Origin: Pigmentiphaga humi
Lineage (GTDB): Bacteria > Pseudomonadota > Gammaproteobacteria > Burkholderiales > Burkholderiaceae_B
Length of the DNA stretch: 64,000 nucleotides
Assembly (NCBI RefSeq): GCF_900606115.1
Contig: NZ_UWPJ01000024.1
Location: 1-64,000 of the forward strand
Reading direction: 5' to 3'
Made by a program: the position numbers and the translations under genes. A model generated the notes under the pieces. That model was not told the DNA's origin and made no database searches. It saw nothing but the letters and a program-made list of their open reading frames with translations. Positions 44,040 to 52,228 of this stretch are shown piece by piece. Position 1 is the stretch's first letter. Each line of letters opens with the position of its first letter.

Positions 44040-45584
44040 TTAGAGTTGCATTTCGATCAGGTACGGTCCGCCCTGCGCGCAGGCGGCGCCGAAGGCATCG
44101 GCCAGCGCTCCGGCGGTCTCGACCCGGCGCGCCGGAACGCCATAGCCGGCGGCAAGCGCCGTCCAGTCGATGCGCGGACGCTCCAGGCTGGTCAGGGCCT
44201 CGGCCCGCGCGCCGGGCGCGGCGCCCCGCGCCAGCTCCTTGCGCAGGATTCCGTACTGGTGGTTGGCGGCGATCAGCACGATCACCGGCAAGTTCTCGTG
44301 CGCCAGCGACCACAGCGTCTGCACCGTGTACTGGGTGCTGCCGTCCGACAGCAGCGCCACCACGGGCCTTCCGGGGCAGGCAACGGCGGCGCCCAGCGCG
44401 ACCGGCAGGCCCTGCCCGATGGCGCCGCCGGTATTGGTCAGCGCCGTGTGCCGGGCCGACGCGGCCGACGCCGCATAGAAGGGATAGCCGCAGGTGCCGC
44501 CTTCCACCGAGACGATGGCGTCTTCGGGCAGCAGCCGCGCAACAGTGGCGGCGATGCGCTCCGGCGTCAGCCTGCCGCTGGCCGGAGCCAGGGGCGGCGT
44601 CGCGTCGGCGTTCCAGGCCGGCGCGCCGAGCCGATCCGCCAGGGCTTCCAGCAGGTCGGCCACCGGTTCTCCCGGCGCCCCCACGGTCAGCAGGCGCGCC
44701 GGCTCGACCATCCGGCTCGGATGGCCCTCGTAGCCGAAGTAGGTCACCGGCGGCAGCGCGCCGACCAGCACCACCAGGTCGGCGGCATCCAGCACCTGGC
44801 GGGCCGGTTCGGGGAAGTACGGCAGGCGGTCGAAGTCGGGCAGGCCGCCGCCGCGCTCGGCGCGGGCCGGGAAGGTTTCCGCGTAGGCCACGGCATCCAG
44901 CGCCCGGCACAGGCGCGCGACGGCGCACTGGGCGCGTGCTCCCAGGCCGCTGGCCTCGCCGCCTCCGCCCAGCAGGAACAGGACTTTGCCGGCGGATTCG
45001 ATACGGGCGGCGCACTCGGCGAGATCCGGTCCGGAGGAGGCCGGCGCGCTTTCCCATGCCTGGGCGCCCTCCTCGCCGCCGGCCTGCCCGACCTGGAAAT
45101 CGGCCGGGAAGATCACCGTCGCGCCCTGCCCGCCCGACGCCAGGCTGGCGCGCACGGCGGCGCGCCCGACCTGCGCGGCCTCGGCGGCGCTCGTCACGCG
45201 GTGCACCCAGCCGGAAACCGGCCGAGCCAGCGATTCGATGTCGGACGTCAGCGGCGCATCGACCGGCAGGTGCCAGCTCATGTGGTCGCCGATCAGGTTG
45301 ACGATGGGCGTATGGGCGCGCCGGGCGTTATGCAGGTTGGCAATGCCGTTGGCGAATCCCGGCCCCAGGTGCAGCAGGGTGGCCGCTGGAACGCCGCGCA
45401 TGCGGCCGTAGCCGTCGGCGGCGCCGGTGCACACATTCTCCTGCAGCCCGAGCACGCAACGCATGCGGGGAACGGCCTCCAGGGCGCGCACCACGTCCAG
45501 CTCGGTCGTGCCGGGATTCGCGAAACAGACTTCCACCCCCTGCTCGTGCAGGGCCGTCAACAATGCTTGGGCTCCATTCGCCAT
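44040..45584 (-). CDS. ThDP-dependent acetolactate synthase-like/benzoylformate decarboxylase-like enzyme
   Basis: 514-residue ThDP enzyme. N-terminal CFANPGTTELDVVRALEAV, activating Glu in LGLQENVCTGAADGYGRM (about 45-62), LLHLGPGFANGIANLHNARRA with the His that aligns to a catalytic His of benzoylformate decarboxylase, and a modified cofactor motif SDGSTQYTVQTLWSLAHE...IAANHQYG (usual GDG...NN). Ser26 of benzoylformate decarboxylase aligns to Thr here. ATG 45584 has AGGAG 6 nt upstream; TTG two codons earlier is rejected. First gene of the nine-gene operon, divergent from the IclR gene. It probably decarboxylates a 2-oxo acid. Confidence 0.83.
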   Translation of the reverse strand: MANGAQALLTALHEQGVEVCFANPGTTELDVVRALEAVPRMRCVLGLQENVCTGAADGYGRMRGVPAATLLHLGPGFANGIANLHNARRAHTPIVNLIGDHMSWHLPVDAPLTSDIESLARPVSGWVHRVTSAAEAAQVGRAAVRASLASGGQGATVIFPADFQVGQAGGEEGAQAWESAPASSGPDLAECAARIESAGKVLFLLGGGGEASGLGARAQCAVARLCRALDAVAYAETFPARAERGGGLPDFDRLPYFPEPARQVLDAADLVVLVGALPPVTYFGYEGHPSRMVEPARLLTVGAPGEPVADLLEALADRLGAPAWNADATPPLAPASGRLTPERIAATVARLLPEDAIVSVEGGTCGYPFYAASAASARHTALTNTGGAIGQGLPVALGAAVACPGRPVVALLSDGSTQYTVQTLWSLAHENLPVIVLIAANHQYGILRKELARGAAPGARAEALTSLERPRIDWTALAAGYGVPARRVETAGALADAFGAACAQGGPYLIEMQL

Positions 45585-45599
45585 GGCCAACTCCTTTTT

Positions 45600-45700
45600 C
45601 TCAGTATTATCGCTATTAGATAAAACTGAAAATTAAATAAAAGAATAGCCCGGCTATTTTTGATAGTAATTTTATTTATTTGATAAATTTGCATAAAAAA
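45600..45700. promoter_or_regulatory. AT-rich divergent promoter with operator-like palindrome
   Basis: AT-rich island between the ThDP-led operon and the IclR gene. It carries a perfect 15-bp palindrome AATAGCC-C-GGCTATT (45644-45658), whose GC core stands out in the AT-rich context, and TTATC-N7-GATAA at about 45608-45624. IclR-type regulators bind 14-15-bp palindromes of this kind, so these are candidate sites for the neighbouring IclR protein. Confidence 0.45.
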
Positions 45701-45786
45701 GCATGATCGTCCAGCATCCGACTTGCCAAAGGCCGTCCATTGCGGCACGCTGGCGGGCCTGTTTCTTTCCTGCCCGCTCCCGCTTC

Positions 45787-46536
45787 ATGAACAGTCTGCG
45801 ACGCATGCTCGACGTCCTGGACCTCTTCAGGCCCGACCAATCCGTCGTGGACGTCGAGGTGATCTGCCGCCAACTGGGCTATGCGCCCGCCACCGCCTAC
45901 CGCTACATCCGCGAACTGTGCGCGGTGGGCCTGCTGGTGCGGCTGCCCGGCGGGTACGCGCTGGGGCCGCGGGTGATCCAGCTCGACCTGCAGATGCGCG
46001 AGTACGACCCGATGCTGGCGGACAGCCGGGAACTGATGGAAGAACTGGGGGAAGAAACCGGCCTGAACGTGCTGCTCAGCGAGCTGTACGGCAACTCGGT
46101 GATCACCGTGCATCACCACCCGGGGCGGGATCCCGAGCCGCTGCGCTTCGGACGCGGCCGTCCCATGGCGCTGCTGCGCAGCGCCACCGCGCGCGTGGTG
46201 CTGGCGCACCTGCCGCCGCGGCAGTTGCGCAGGCTCTACGACGAACATGCCCAGGAAGCCGACATGCAGCGCCTGGGCAAGACATGGAAAGATTTTTCAC
46301 GAGCGATGCTGGAGATACGGCGCAGCGGCTATTGCCTCTCCAAGGGCGATCTGGACCCGGACAAGGCGGGCCTGGCCGCGCCGATCTTCGACGAACGCAA
46401 GCGCATCCTGGGCAGCATCACAGCGGTGGGATCGCTCGAGCGCGTGCAGGCCTTCAACGAGGACTACCTGGCCAACCGGCTGCGCGATGTCGCGGGCGAG
46501 ATCACGCAGCGGATTTCCCAACGCGCCTCGGCCTGA
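45787..46536 (+). CDS. IclR-family transcriptional regulator
   Basis: 249-residue IclR regulator: winged HTH at about 5-50 (VVDVEVICRQLGYAPATAYRYIRELCAVGLLVR) and IclR effector domain at about 70-240 (GLNVLLSELYGNSVITVHHH, FGRGRPMALLRSATARVVLAHL). ATG 45787 begins the HTH region; the frame extends upstream to 45703 but lacks family similarity. No clear Shine-Dalgarno precedes it. Divergent from the nine-gene operon, which it most likely regulates through the AT-rich spacer. Confidence 0.9.
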   Translation: MNSLRRMLDVLDLFRPDQSVVDVEVICRQLGYAPATAYRYIRELCAVGLLVRLPGGYALGPRVIQLDLQMREYDPMLADSRELMEELGEETGLNVLLSELYGNSVITVHHHPGRDPEPLRFGRGRPMALLRSATARVVLAHLPPRQLRRLYDEHAQEADMQRLGKTWKDFSRAMLEIRRSGYCLSKGDLDPDKAGLAAPIFDERKRILGSITAVGSLERVQAFNEDYLANRLRDVAGEITQRISQRASA

Positions 46537-46554
46537 GGCGGAGTGCTTCCGGCT

Positions 46555-48201
46555 CTACGCCCGCGCGGCGGCGGTGCGCCAGCCGGTCGCCGTACCCAGC
46601 ACGCCGGGGGTCCACGTGTCGCCGCGCCACGCAACGTGCTGGTCGGGGCGCACCAGCGCCAGACGAGCCCGGTAGAGGTCGCCCAGCACCGCCTCCCGCG
46701 GCCTGGCCACGGTCAGCGGCACGCCGGCCTGGCGCGCTTCCGACAGCGCCCGCTCGATGTCGCCCTCGTCCGCCCCGGCGGTGGCCAGCAGGGTGAAGCC
46801 CGGGCCGAAATGGTCGTACAGCGAACTGCCGTCATGCAGCCAGGCGTGCGGCGCCAGGCTTCCCGGCCGCGCGGACGGGACGTAGTTCAGGTAGTCGTCG
46901 GCGGGCGGCGCGGTGCCGTCGCCCACCACGATGGGCGAGCCGTCGTAGCGGTAGCCCAGCACGACGCCCAGCGTGACGAACTCGCGCAATTTGTTCGCCT
47001 GGATCAGCGCGCCGACCTGCGCCCGCAGCGCCCGGCCGGCTTCGTCGTCGGCCTCCAGGCCGTCGCGCCAGAGCTGGTTGCCCAGCAGCGCATGGTTGGC
47101 GACCGCCTCGTCCATCACCCGCTCGTGCACCGGCCGGCGTTCGGCCTCGTAGCTGGCGAGCAGGCCCGGGCCGCCCCAGCCCTGCAGCGTGGCCGCGAGC
47201 TTCCAGCCCAGATCCACGCTGTCGGCCACGCCCATGTTCATGCCATAGCCGCCGAAAGGCGGATGCAGGTGGCAGGCGTCGCCGGCCAGGAACACCCGGC
47301 GATCCGTATAGCGTTCGCCGATCAGCTTGCTGGCCGTCCACTCGTCCGAACTGAGTATCTCGTACGGCATGGCGATACCCGTGGCCGCGGCGATTTGCTG
47401 CGCGACCCCGGCGGGATCGAACTGCTGGCCGCGCGCGACGCCCGTGCCCATGAAGAACCATTTGTCGCCGCTGTCCATCGGACCGACCAGGCTCGGGGAT
47501 TCGCCGTTGACCTGCCAGTACATGATGGCCGGGCCGTGGCGGTGCGCCTGCGCCAGCCCGGGGGCGCGGAAGATGATGTTGGTGTTGGCCGACAAGCCGT
47601 ACGTGCCCTGCATGGCGATGCCCAGCATCTCGCGCACCGTGCTGCGCGCGCCGTCGGCCCCGACCAGATAGGCGCCGTGCAGGCTGAGCGGCTGCCCGCT
47701 CGCCAGGTCGGCGGCCTGGGCCCGCACGCCCTGGCCATCCTGCTCGAACCCCTTCAGTTCGTGCCTGAACAGGATGCGCACCGTGGGCAGCGACTCCGCG
47801 CGGCGGCGCATGACCTCTTCGACGCTGTACTGGGGGATCCACTGCGCATGCTCCGAATACAGCGGGTTGCGGCCCGGCGCGCAATAGAAAGCGTTCTCGA
47901 AGCGCGCCAATTCGTGGCCCGCCAGCCGCGTCACGAAGACGACGTTGGACGGATAGCTCACGCCCAGCGGCGAGGCGGCGCGCAGCGCACCGGCGATGCC
48001 CCAGCGCCGGAAATGCTCGCGCGTGCGCACGTTGGTGGTCTTGGCACGCGGCGCATAGCCGACCCGTTCGTTGCGCTCGACCACCACGCAGTCCACGCCG
48101 CGCAGCCCCAGTTCTATGGCCAGCCCCAGGCCGGCCGGCCCCGCTCCCACGATGACCACGTCGGTCTTGATCGTCTGCGTTCCGCCCATCGCTTTTCCCA
48201 T
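46555..48201 (-). CDS. FAD-dependent aromatic hydroxylase (PheA/MhpA-type)
   Basis: 548-residue flavin monooxygenase. FAD motifs: VVIVGAGPAGLGLAIELGLRG (about 15-35), DG motif VGADGARSTVREMLG and GD motif FLAGDACHLHPPFGGYGMNMG; a thioredoxin-like C-terminal domain follows (VRPDQHVAWRG near the end). It diverges from the window's other hydroxylases (RTREHFRRWGIAGALR segment, GGYGMNMG in place of GQGMN). It is a single gene, convergent with the IclR gene and divergent from the LysR gene at 48341, its likely regulator. Confidence 0.87.
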   Translation of the reverse strand: MGKAMGGTQTIKTDVVIVGAGPAGLGLAIELGLRGVDCVVVERNERVGYAPRAKTTNVRTREHFRRWGIAGALRAASPLGVSYPSNVVFVTRLAGHELARFENAFYCAPGRNPLYSEHAQWIPQYSVEEVMRRRAESLPTVRILFRHELKGFEQDGQGVRAQAADLASGQPLSLHGAYLVGADGARSTVREMLGIAMQGTYGLSANTNIIFRAPGLAQAHRHGPAIMYWQVNGESPSLVGPMDSGDKWFFMGTGVARGQQFDPAGVAQQIAAATGIAMPYEILSSDEWTASKLIGERYTDRRVFLAGDACHLHPPFGGYGMNMGVADSVDLGWKLAATLQGWGGPGLLASYEAERRPVHERVMDEAVANHALLGNQLWRDGLEADDEAGRALRAQVGALIQANKLREFVTLGVVLGYRYDGSPIVVGDGTAPPADDYLNYVPSARPGSLAPHAWLHDGSSLYDHFGPGFTLLATAGADEGDIERALSEARQAGVPLTVARPREAVLGDLYRARLALVRPDQHVAWRGDTWTPGVLGTATGWRTAAARA

Positions 48202-48301
48202 TCTGCTGTCGCCCGCGTCGCGGCGGCATGCCTGGACGCTATCGTGGAAGGGATTCTAGGGATGGCCGGCCGCGCCTATAAGATGGCAATATCGCCCAAC
48301 C

Positions 48302-48318
48302 GATACCTATGAGGTATC
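48302..48318 (+). promoter_or_regulatory. LysR-type binding box
   Basis: GATACC-TATGA-GGTATC is a perfect dyad that contains the T-N11-A core (ATACC-N5-GGTAT) typical of LysR regulators. It lies 22 bp before the LysR start codon and within the spacer shared with the divergent FAD hydroxylase gene, a position suited to autoregulation and activation of the hydroxylase. Confidence 0.6.
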
Positions 48319-48340
48319 ACCACCCTCCGCCTATCCCCAG

Positions 48341-49273
48341 ATGAAGCTCCACCAATTGCGCGATTTCATTGCCGTGGCCGAACGCGGCAGCATCCGCGCG
48401 GCCTCGCGCCAGATCGGCATCGCCCAGCCCGCGCTCACGCGCAGCATCCATGAACTGGAGCGGCAACTGGGCGTCGACCTGTTCGAGCGCCAGGCGCGCG
48501 GCACCTCCCTCACGCCCATGGGCGAGGTCCTGATGCGGCGCGCCAGCGTCATCCAGGGCGAATTGCGCCGCGCCCAGGAAGAGATCGAGCAACTGCGCGG
48601 CATGGCGCGCGGACGCGTCAGCGTCTGCCTGTCCAGCGTGCCGCACATCGCGCTGCTGCCCGGCGCGCTCAAACCGTTCCGCCAGCGCTATCCCGAAGTA
48701 GAGCTGGACCTGTTCGACGGCGTGTTCCAGCGCGTCGAGTCCGACCTGCGGGAAGGCCGCCTGGACTGCTACATCGGGCCGCCGCCGCGCCAATTGCCGG
48801 CCGGGTTCGCGCAGGAAAAGCTGTTCGACAACATCAGGATGATCGTGGGCCGCAAAGACCATCCGCTGGCAGGCGCATGCTCGCTGGGCGAACTCGCCGG
48901 CGCGCAATGGATCTCGACCTCGGTCACGCTGCGCGCCGAGGAAGAACTCGGCCCGCTGTTCGCCTCGCACGGCCTGCCGCCGCCGCGCCTGGCCATGCAG
49001 GCGCATTCCTCGCTGAGCTACATCACGGCATTGGCCTATAGCGACCTGCTCGCCATGCTGCCCATACAGTGGAGCCGCTTTCCGCTCACACGCGAAGCGC
49101 TGCAACAGATCCACGTGCGCGAGCCGCTGCCCGGCCCCGCCATCTGCATCATCCGCCGCGCGGCGCTGCCGCTCACGCCCGCCGCCGAGTACTTCTGCGA
49201 CATGATCCGCCGCGCCTGCCCGCCGGAGCAGGCCGGCGGCACGGACTGCGGCCGCGCACCGATTCCGATATAG
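48341..49273 (+). CDS. LysR-family transcriptional regulator (CbbR/CynR-like group)
   Basis: 310-residue LysR regulator: HTH MKLHQLRDFIAVAERGSIRAASRQIGIAQPALTRSIHELERQL (1-43), VDLFERQARGTSLTPMGEVLM (45-65), effector domain about 90-290. It is divergent from the FAD hydroxylase at 46555, with a symmetric LysR box in the spacer. The C-terminal 20 residues (PPEQAGGTDCGRAPIPI) are Gly/Pro-rich and look like an extension. Confidence 0.92.
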   Translation: MKLHQLRDFIAVAERGSIRAASRQIGIAQPALTRSIHELERQLGVDLFERQARGTSLTPMGEVLMRRASVIQGELRRAQEEIEQLRGMARGRVSVCLSSVPHIALLPGALKPFRQRYPEVELDLFDGVFQRVESDLREGRLDCYIGPPPRQLPAGFAQEKLFDNIRMIVGRKDHPLAGACSLGELAGAQWISTSVTLRAEEELGPLFASHGLPPPRLAMQAHSSLSYITALAYSDLLAMLPIQWSRFPLTREALQQIHVREPLPGPAICIIRRAALPLTPAAEYFCDMIRRACPPEQAGGTDCGRAPIPI

Positions 49274-49307
49274 TCGGCCTATCGACTGGACAATCTTCAG
49301 GACGCCG

Positions 49308-50729
49308 ATGGACGAACGTGCGGCCAGGGACGTGGTGCTGGTCCACGCGCTCGAAACCACCCACCCCGACGCCCCGCTGCTGCGCAGCGACGAAAGCCGG
49401 CAGGCCGGCATCAGCGCGCGCAACATGGGCACGCTGGGCCGCGCGCGCCAGGCGGACGCGGCCGACGCTTTCCTGCATACCCGGGCGGTGCTGTTGCTCG
49501 ACGTGCTGGAGCGCCGCCTGCCGGCGCTCGGCGCGGTCCGCCGTCCCTATCCGCTGGGCCGCACGGCGGGCTGGATCGTTCCCATCGCCGGCCTGCTGGC
49601 CGGCGCCCTGACCGAGCGCATCGCCAACCCGCATCGCCTGGACCTGCTGTCGCTGCCGCTGCTGGCGGTGCTCGGCTGGAACCTGCTGATGTACGCGGCG
49701 CTGCTGGCGGCCTGGCTCATGCCCGGCGCGCGCCGCATCGCCCTGCGCAAGATGCGGGGGTGGCATGCGCCGAGCTGGCTGCGGCGGCGCCCTCCCGCCA
49801 CGCTCGCTGCCGCGCTGGCGCGTTTCGCGGGCGAATGGCAAAGGCTGTCCGCCCCGCTCACCGTGGCGCGCAGCAAGCGCATGCTGCACCTGGCCGCCGC
49901 GCTGTTCGGCGCCGGCATCGCGCTGTCCCTGTACGCGCGCGGCCTGTTCGTCGAATATCGCGTCGGCTGGGAGAGCACTTTCCTGTCCGCGCCCCAGGTG
50001 CATGCCCTGCTCGAGGCGTTGTTCGCGCCGGCGGGATGGCTGTTCGGCGTCGCGCCGCCTACGCTGGAGCAGGTGCAGGCCATGCGCTTCGGCGCCGCGG
50101 ACGGCGTGGCGGACGGTGCGCGCTGGGTGCATGCCTACGCGGCGCTGCTGGCCGTCGTGGTGGTCGCGCCGCGCCTGCTGCTGGCGGCATGGGCGCGCTG
50201 GCGCGAAACCCGGCTGCACGCGGCATTCCCCCTGGATCTGTCGCAACCCTATTACCGCCGGCTGCTGGGCGCCCTGAGCCCGGTGCCGCTGCGCATGCTG
50301 GTCCTGCCCTACAGCTATGCCCTGGATGAAACGCGCACGCAGGCCCTGCAAGGCGTGGCCCGCGCGCAGCTGGGCGATACCGCGCAGGCCGTGATCCTGC
50401 CCTCTTGCGACTATGGCGCCGACCCCGACGAGGCGCCCGGCCTCGATGCCGCCAGCGAACCGCCCACGCTCGCGGCCGCGCTGTTCAGCCTGGCGGCCAC
50501 GCCCGAGCAGGACGCCCACGGCCGGTTCGTCGCCCACCTCGCCCAGGCGCTGCCGGGCAGGCTGATCCTGCTGATCGATGCCTCCGGCTATGCGTCGCGG
50601 CTCGCCGGCCAGGCCGACGCCGGCCGGCGCCTGGCCGAGCGCCAGCGCCTCTGGCAGGACTTCGCCGACCTGTATCGCGTCCCGGCCCGCTTCACCGACC
50701 TGCTCCCGCCCCCCGCCGATGCCCGATGA
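49308..50729 (+). CDS. DUF2868 membrane protein
   Basis: 473-residue DUF2868 protein. Predicted membrane helices at about 87-104 (GWIVPIAGLLAGALTE), 113-140 (LLSLPLLAVLGWNLLMYAALLAAWL), 198-212 (HLAAALFGAGIALSLYARGLF) and 270-290 (YAALLAVVVVAPRLLLAAW), with a soluble C-terminal domain. The start MDERAARDVVLVHALETT is typical. The function of the family is unknown. It overlaps the GTPase gene by 11 bases, and the two are regularly found as a pair, so they probably work together at the membrane. Confidence 0.83.
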   Translation: MDERAARDVVLVHALETTHPDAPLLRSDESRQAGISARNMGTLGRARQADAADAFLHTRAVLLLDVLERRLPALGAVRRPYPLGRTAGWIVPIAGLLAGALTERIANPHRLDLLSLPLLAVLGWNLLMYAALLAAWLMPGARRIALRKMRGWHAPSWLRRRPPATLAAALARFAGEWQRLSAPLTVARSKRMLHLAAALFGAGIALSLYARGLFVEYRVGWESTFLSAPQVHALLEALFAPAGWLFGVAPPTLEQVQAMRFGAADGVADGARWVHAYAALLAVVVVAPRLLLAAWARWRETRLHAAFPLDLSQPYYRRLLGALSPVPLRMLVLPYSYALDETRTQALQGVARAQLGDTAQAVILPSCDYGADPDEAPGLDAASEPPTLAAALFSLAATPEQDAHGRFVAHLAQALPGRLILLIDASGYASRLAGQADAGRRLAERQRLWQDFADLYRVPARFTDLLPPPADAR

Positions 50730-52149
50730 CTGCCTGCGCATCCAGCTCTGCCTGGTCTCCCACACCAACGCCGGCAAGACCACGCTGGCGCGCACCCTGC
50801 TGGGCGCGGACATCGGCGAAGTGCGCGATGCCGCGCACGTAACGCAGGACGCCGAGAGCCACGTCCTGCTGGCCGCCGACGGCGACGAGCTGATCCTGTG
50901 GGACACGCCCGGTTTTGGCGATTCCGCGCGCCTTGCCAAGCGGCTGGCGCTCGCCGGCAACCCCGTGGGCTGGTTTCTCACCGAAGTCTGGGACCGCGTG
51001 CGCGACCGCGCATTCTGGCTCAGCCAGCGCGCGCTGCAGGCTGCGCGCGACCACGCCGACGTCGTGCTGTACCTGGTCAACGCCGCCGAAGATCCGCACG
51101 ACGCGGGCTACGTGGCCCCCGAGATGCAGATCCTGCAATGGCTGGACAAGCCCGTCCTGGTGCTGCTCAACCAGATGGGTCCGCCGCGGCCTGCGGCGCA
51201 GGAGCAGGCCGAAGCCGCGCGCTGGGCCCGGCATCTGCAGCCCTACGGCGTGGTGCGCGGCGTGCTGCCTCTCGACGCCTTCGCGCGCAGCTGGATGCAC
51301 GAGCGCGCGCTGTTCGACGCCATCCGCGACTGCCTGCCCGCCGCCAGCCAGCCGGCCTACGCGCGCCTGACGGCGGCCTGGGACAAGCGCAATCTCGACC
51401 GTTTCCGCCAGTCCATGGCACTGCTCGCCGGCCAGCTCGCCGAGGCCGCGCGCGATAGCGAGCCGGTGGACGAAGGATCGGCCGTGAAGGCCGTGCTGGG
51501 CCTGGGCCGCACCGCGGCTCACGCGGCGCGCGAACGGGCCATGAACGCGCTCGGCACGCGGCTGGCGGCCTCCGGCAGCCGCACTGCCGCCAGGCTGCTG
51601 GCCCTGCACGGCCTGCATGGCAGCGCGGCCGAACGGCTCGACCGCCGGCTGCGCGACCGCTACGCCATCAGCGCGCCGGTCAGCGTCGGCCAGGCCGGGC
51701 TGCTGGGGGCCATCGCCTCCGGCGCCGCCACCGGCGCCTCCGCCGATCTGCTCGCGGGCGGCCTGACGCTCGGCTCGGGCATGCTCTTGGGCGCCCTGGC
51801 CGGGGCGGCCTCGTTCGCCGGCGCGGCGTTCGCCATCAACAAGGCGCGCGGCACCGAACGGGCCACCATGCGCCTGAACGACGAATTCCTGCAAACCCTG
51901 GTGGTGGCCAGCCTGTTGCGCTACCGGGCCATCATCCATTTCGGGCGCGGCCGCGGCGATTATGTCGAAGGCGAAACGCCGGAGTTCTGGCGCCGGGAAA
52001 CCGAGCAGGCCGTCGCCGCCCGCGCCGCCGCGTTCGCGCGCATCTGGGAACGGATGCGGGCCCAGCCGCAGGACCCGGCCGAGCCCGACGCTCCGCGCGA
52101 CGACCTCGCCCGGCTGCTCGAAGACCTATTTCCCCTCTCTGCGCGCTGA
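50719..52149 (+). CDS. DUF3482 GTPase-like protein
   Basis: 476-residue P-loop protein. G1 motif SHTNAGKTTLA (about 11-21), G3 motif WDTPGFGD (about 60-67); the position of the G4 N/TKxD motif reads LNQMG, so the guanine-specificity Asp is missing. A hydrophobic Gly/Ala-rich stretch (about 330-375: GQAGLLGAIASGAATGASADLLAGG, LLGALAGAASFAGAAF) could insert in the membrane. DUF3482 forms the C-terminal half. The gene overlaps the DUF2868 gene, implying coupled translation. Its last residues (FPLSAR) and stop lie in intergenic repeat copy D. Function unknown. Confidence 0.83.
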   Translation: MPDDCLRIQLCLVSHTNAGKTTLARTLLGADIGEVRDAAHVTQDAESHVLLAADGDELILWDTPGFGDSARLAKRLALAGNPVGWFLTEVWDRVRDRAFWLSQRALQAARDHADVVLYLVNAAEDPHDAGYVAPEMQILQWLDKPVLVLLNQMGPPRPAAQEQAEAARWARHLQPYGVVRGVLPLDAFARSWMHERALFDAIRDCLPAASQPAYARLTAAWDKRNLDRFRQSMALLAGQLAEAARDSEPVDEGSAVKAVLGLGRTAAHAARERAMNALGTRLAASGSRTAARLLALHGLHGSAAERLDRRLRDRYAISAPVSVGQAGLLGAIASGAATGASADLLAGGLTLGSGMLLGALAGAASFAGAAFAINKARGTERATMRLNDEFLQTLVVASLLRYRAIIHFGRGRGDYVEGETPEFWRRETEQAVAARAAAFARIWERMRAQPQDPAEPDAPRDDLARLLEDLFPLSAR

Positions 52150-52205
52150 CGCGCGCTGCCGAGCGAAGCCGGCGGACGGGCAAGGCCGGATCCGCTTTTT
52201 CCTGG
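52131..52205 (+). repeat. Dispersed intergenic palindromic repeat, copy D (eroded)
   Basis: Begins CCCCTCTCTGCGCGCTGACGCGCGC, keeps GGCGGACGGGCAAGGCCGGATCCGCT, and has lost the GGCAC/GTGCC arms. It contains the stop codon (GCTGACGCGCGC) of the GTPase gene, exactly as copy A does for mltA. It lies before the convergent diguanylate cyclase gene. Confidence 0.7.
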
Positions 52206-52228
52206 ATGTGAAGCAGCCTCTTGGGCCG

